5,818 bases of DNA from an uncultured Halomicronema sp. (GTDB lineage Bacteria > Cyanobacteriota > Cyanobacteriia > Phormidesmidales > Phormidesmidaceae): positions 1-5,818 of the forward strand of contig CALCPB010000902.1 of assembly GCA_937897665.1 (NCBI GenBank), given 5' to 3'. How positions within the stretch are numbered: the first letter of the stretch is position 1; the number at the start of each line of letters is the position of its first letter. The notes beneath the pieces were generated by a model. That model was not told the DNA's origin. It made no database searches and saw only the letters and a program-made list of their open reading frames with translations. Shown in pieces: positions 5,781 through 5,818 of this stretch. The translations under genes were made by a program, and so were the position numbers.

Positions 5781-5818
5781 TGGCTCACCTGGGATGTGGG
5801 CAATCATCGGTAAAAGGG

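Overview
The window looks like chromosomal DNA from a cyanobacterium. Eight perfect copies of the cyanobacterial HIP1 octamer GCGATCGC lie in 5.8 kb. The gene content (a cobalamin methyltransferase closely matching the cyanobacterial CobM pattern, a membrane-anchored sugar transferase, an amino-acid ABC transporter) fits that group. GC content is moderate and genes are widely spaced. Genus cannot be told from the sequence.

Layout, left to right. (1) Positions 1-254, minus strand: the 5' part of a one-TM membrane protein that ends at an amber codon at 30-32, although the same frame stays open beyond it to the window edge. It may be a nonsense-interrupted sensor gene. (2) Positions 255-1433: about 1.2 kb without a convincing gene but rich in small perfect hairpins. 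It holds two intrinsic-terminator-like elements on the minus strand and a candidate structured RNA at 1092-1258. (3) Positions 1434-2438, minus strand: a STAS domain fused to a bacterial sugar transferase (polyprenyl-phosphate hexose-1-phosphate transferase), the most unusual protein here. (4) Positions 2439-3109: about 670 bp without a supported gene, with several inverted repeats. (5) Positions 3110-3916, plus strand: cobM. (6) Positions 3998-4762, minus strand: a GlnQ-type polar amino-acid ABC ATPase. (7) A 119-bp divergent regulatory gap. (8) Positions 4882-5721, plus strand: a lipoprotein amino-acid binding protein, followed by a very strong 14-bp hairpin. The transporter's permease is not in the window and probably lies to the right.

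How the genes may work together. The ATPase and binding protein are almost certainly parts of one amino-acid importer transcribed from a shared divergent region. The STAS-sugar transferase would start a lipid-linked glycan (exopolysaccharide or O-antigen-like) and carries a built-in domain of the kind switched by serine phosphorylation. The broken or short gene at the left edge resembles, from remembered family patterns, the start of cyanobacterial membrane sensors, some of which are SpoIIE-type phosphatases that act on STAS proteins. A partner-switching control of glycan synthesis is therefore a speculative but testable idea. cobM appears to stand alone.
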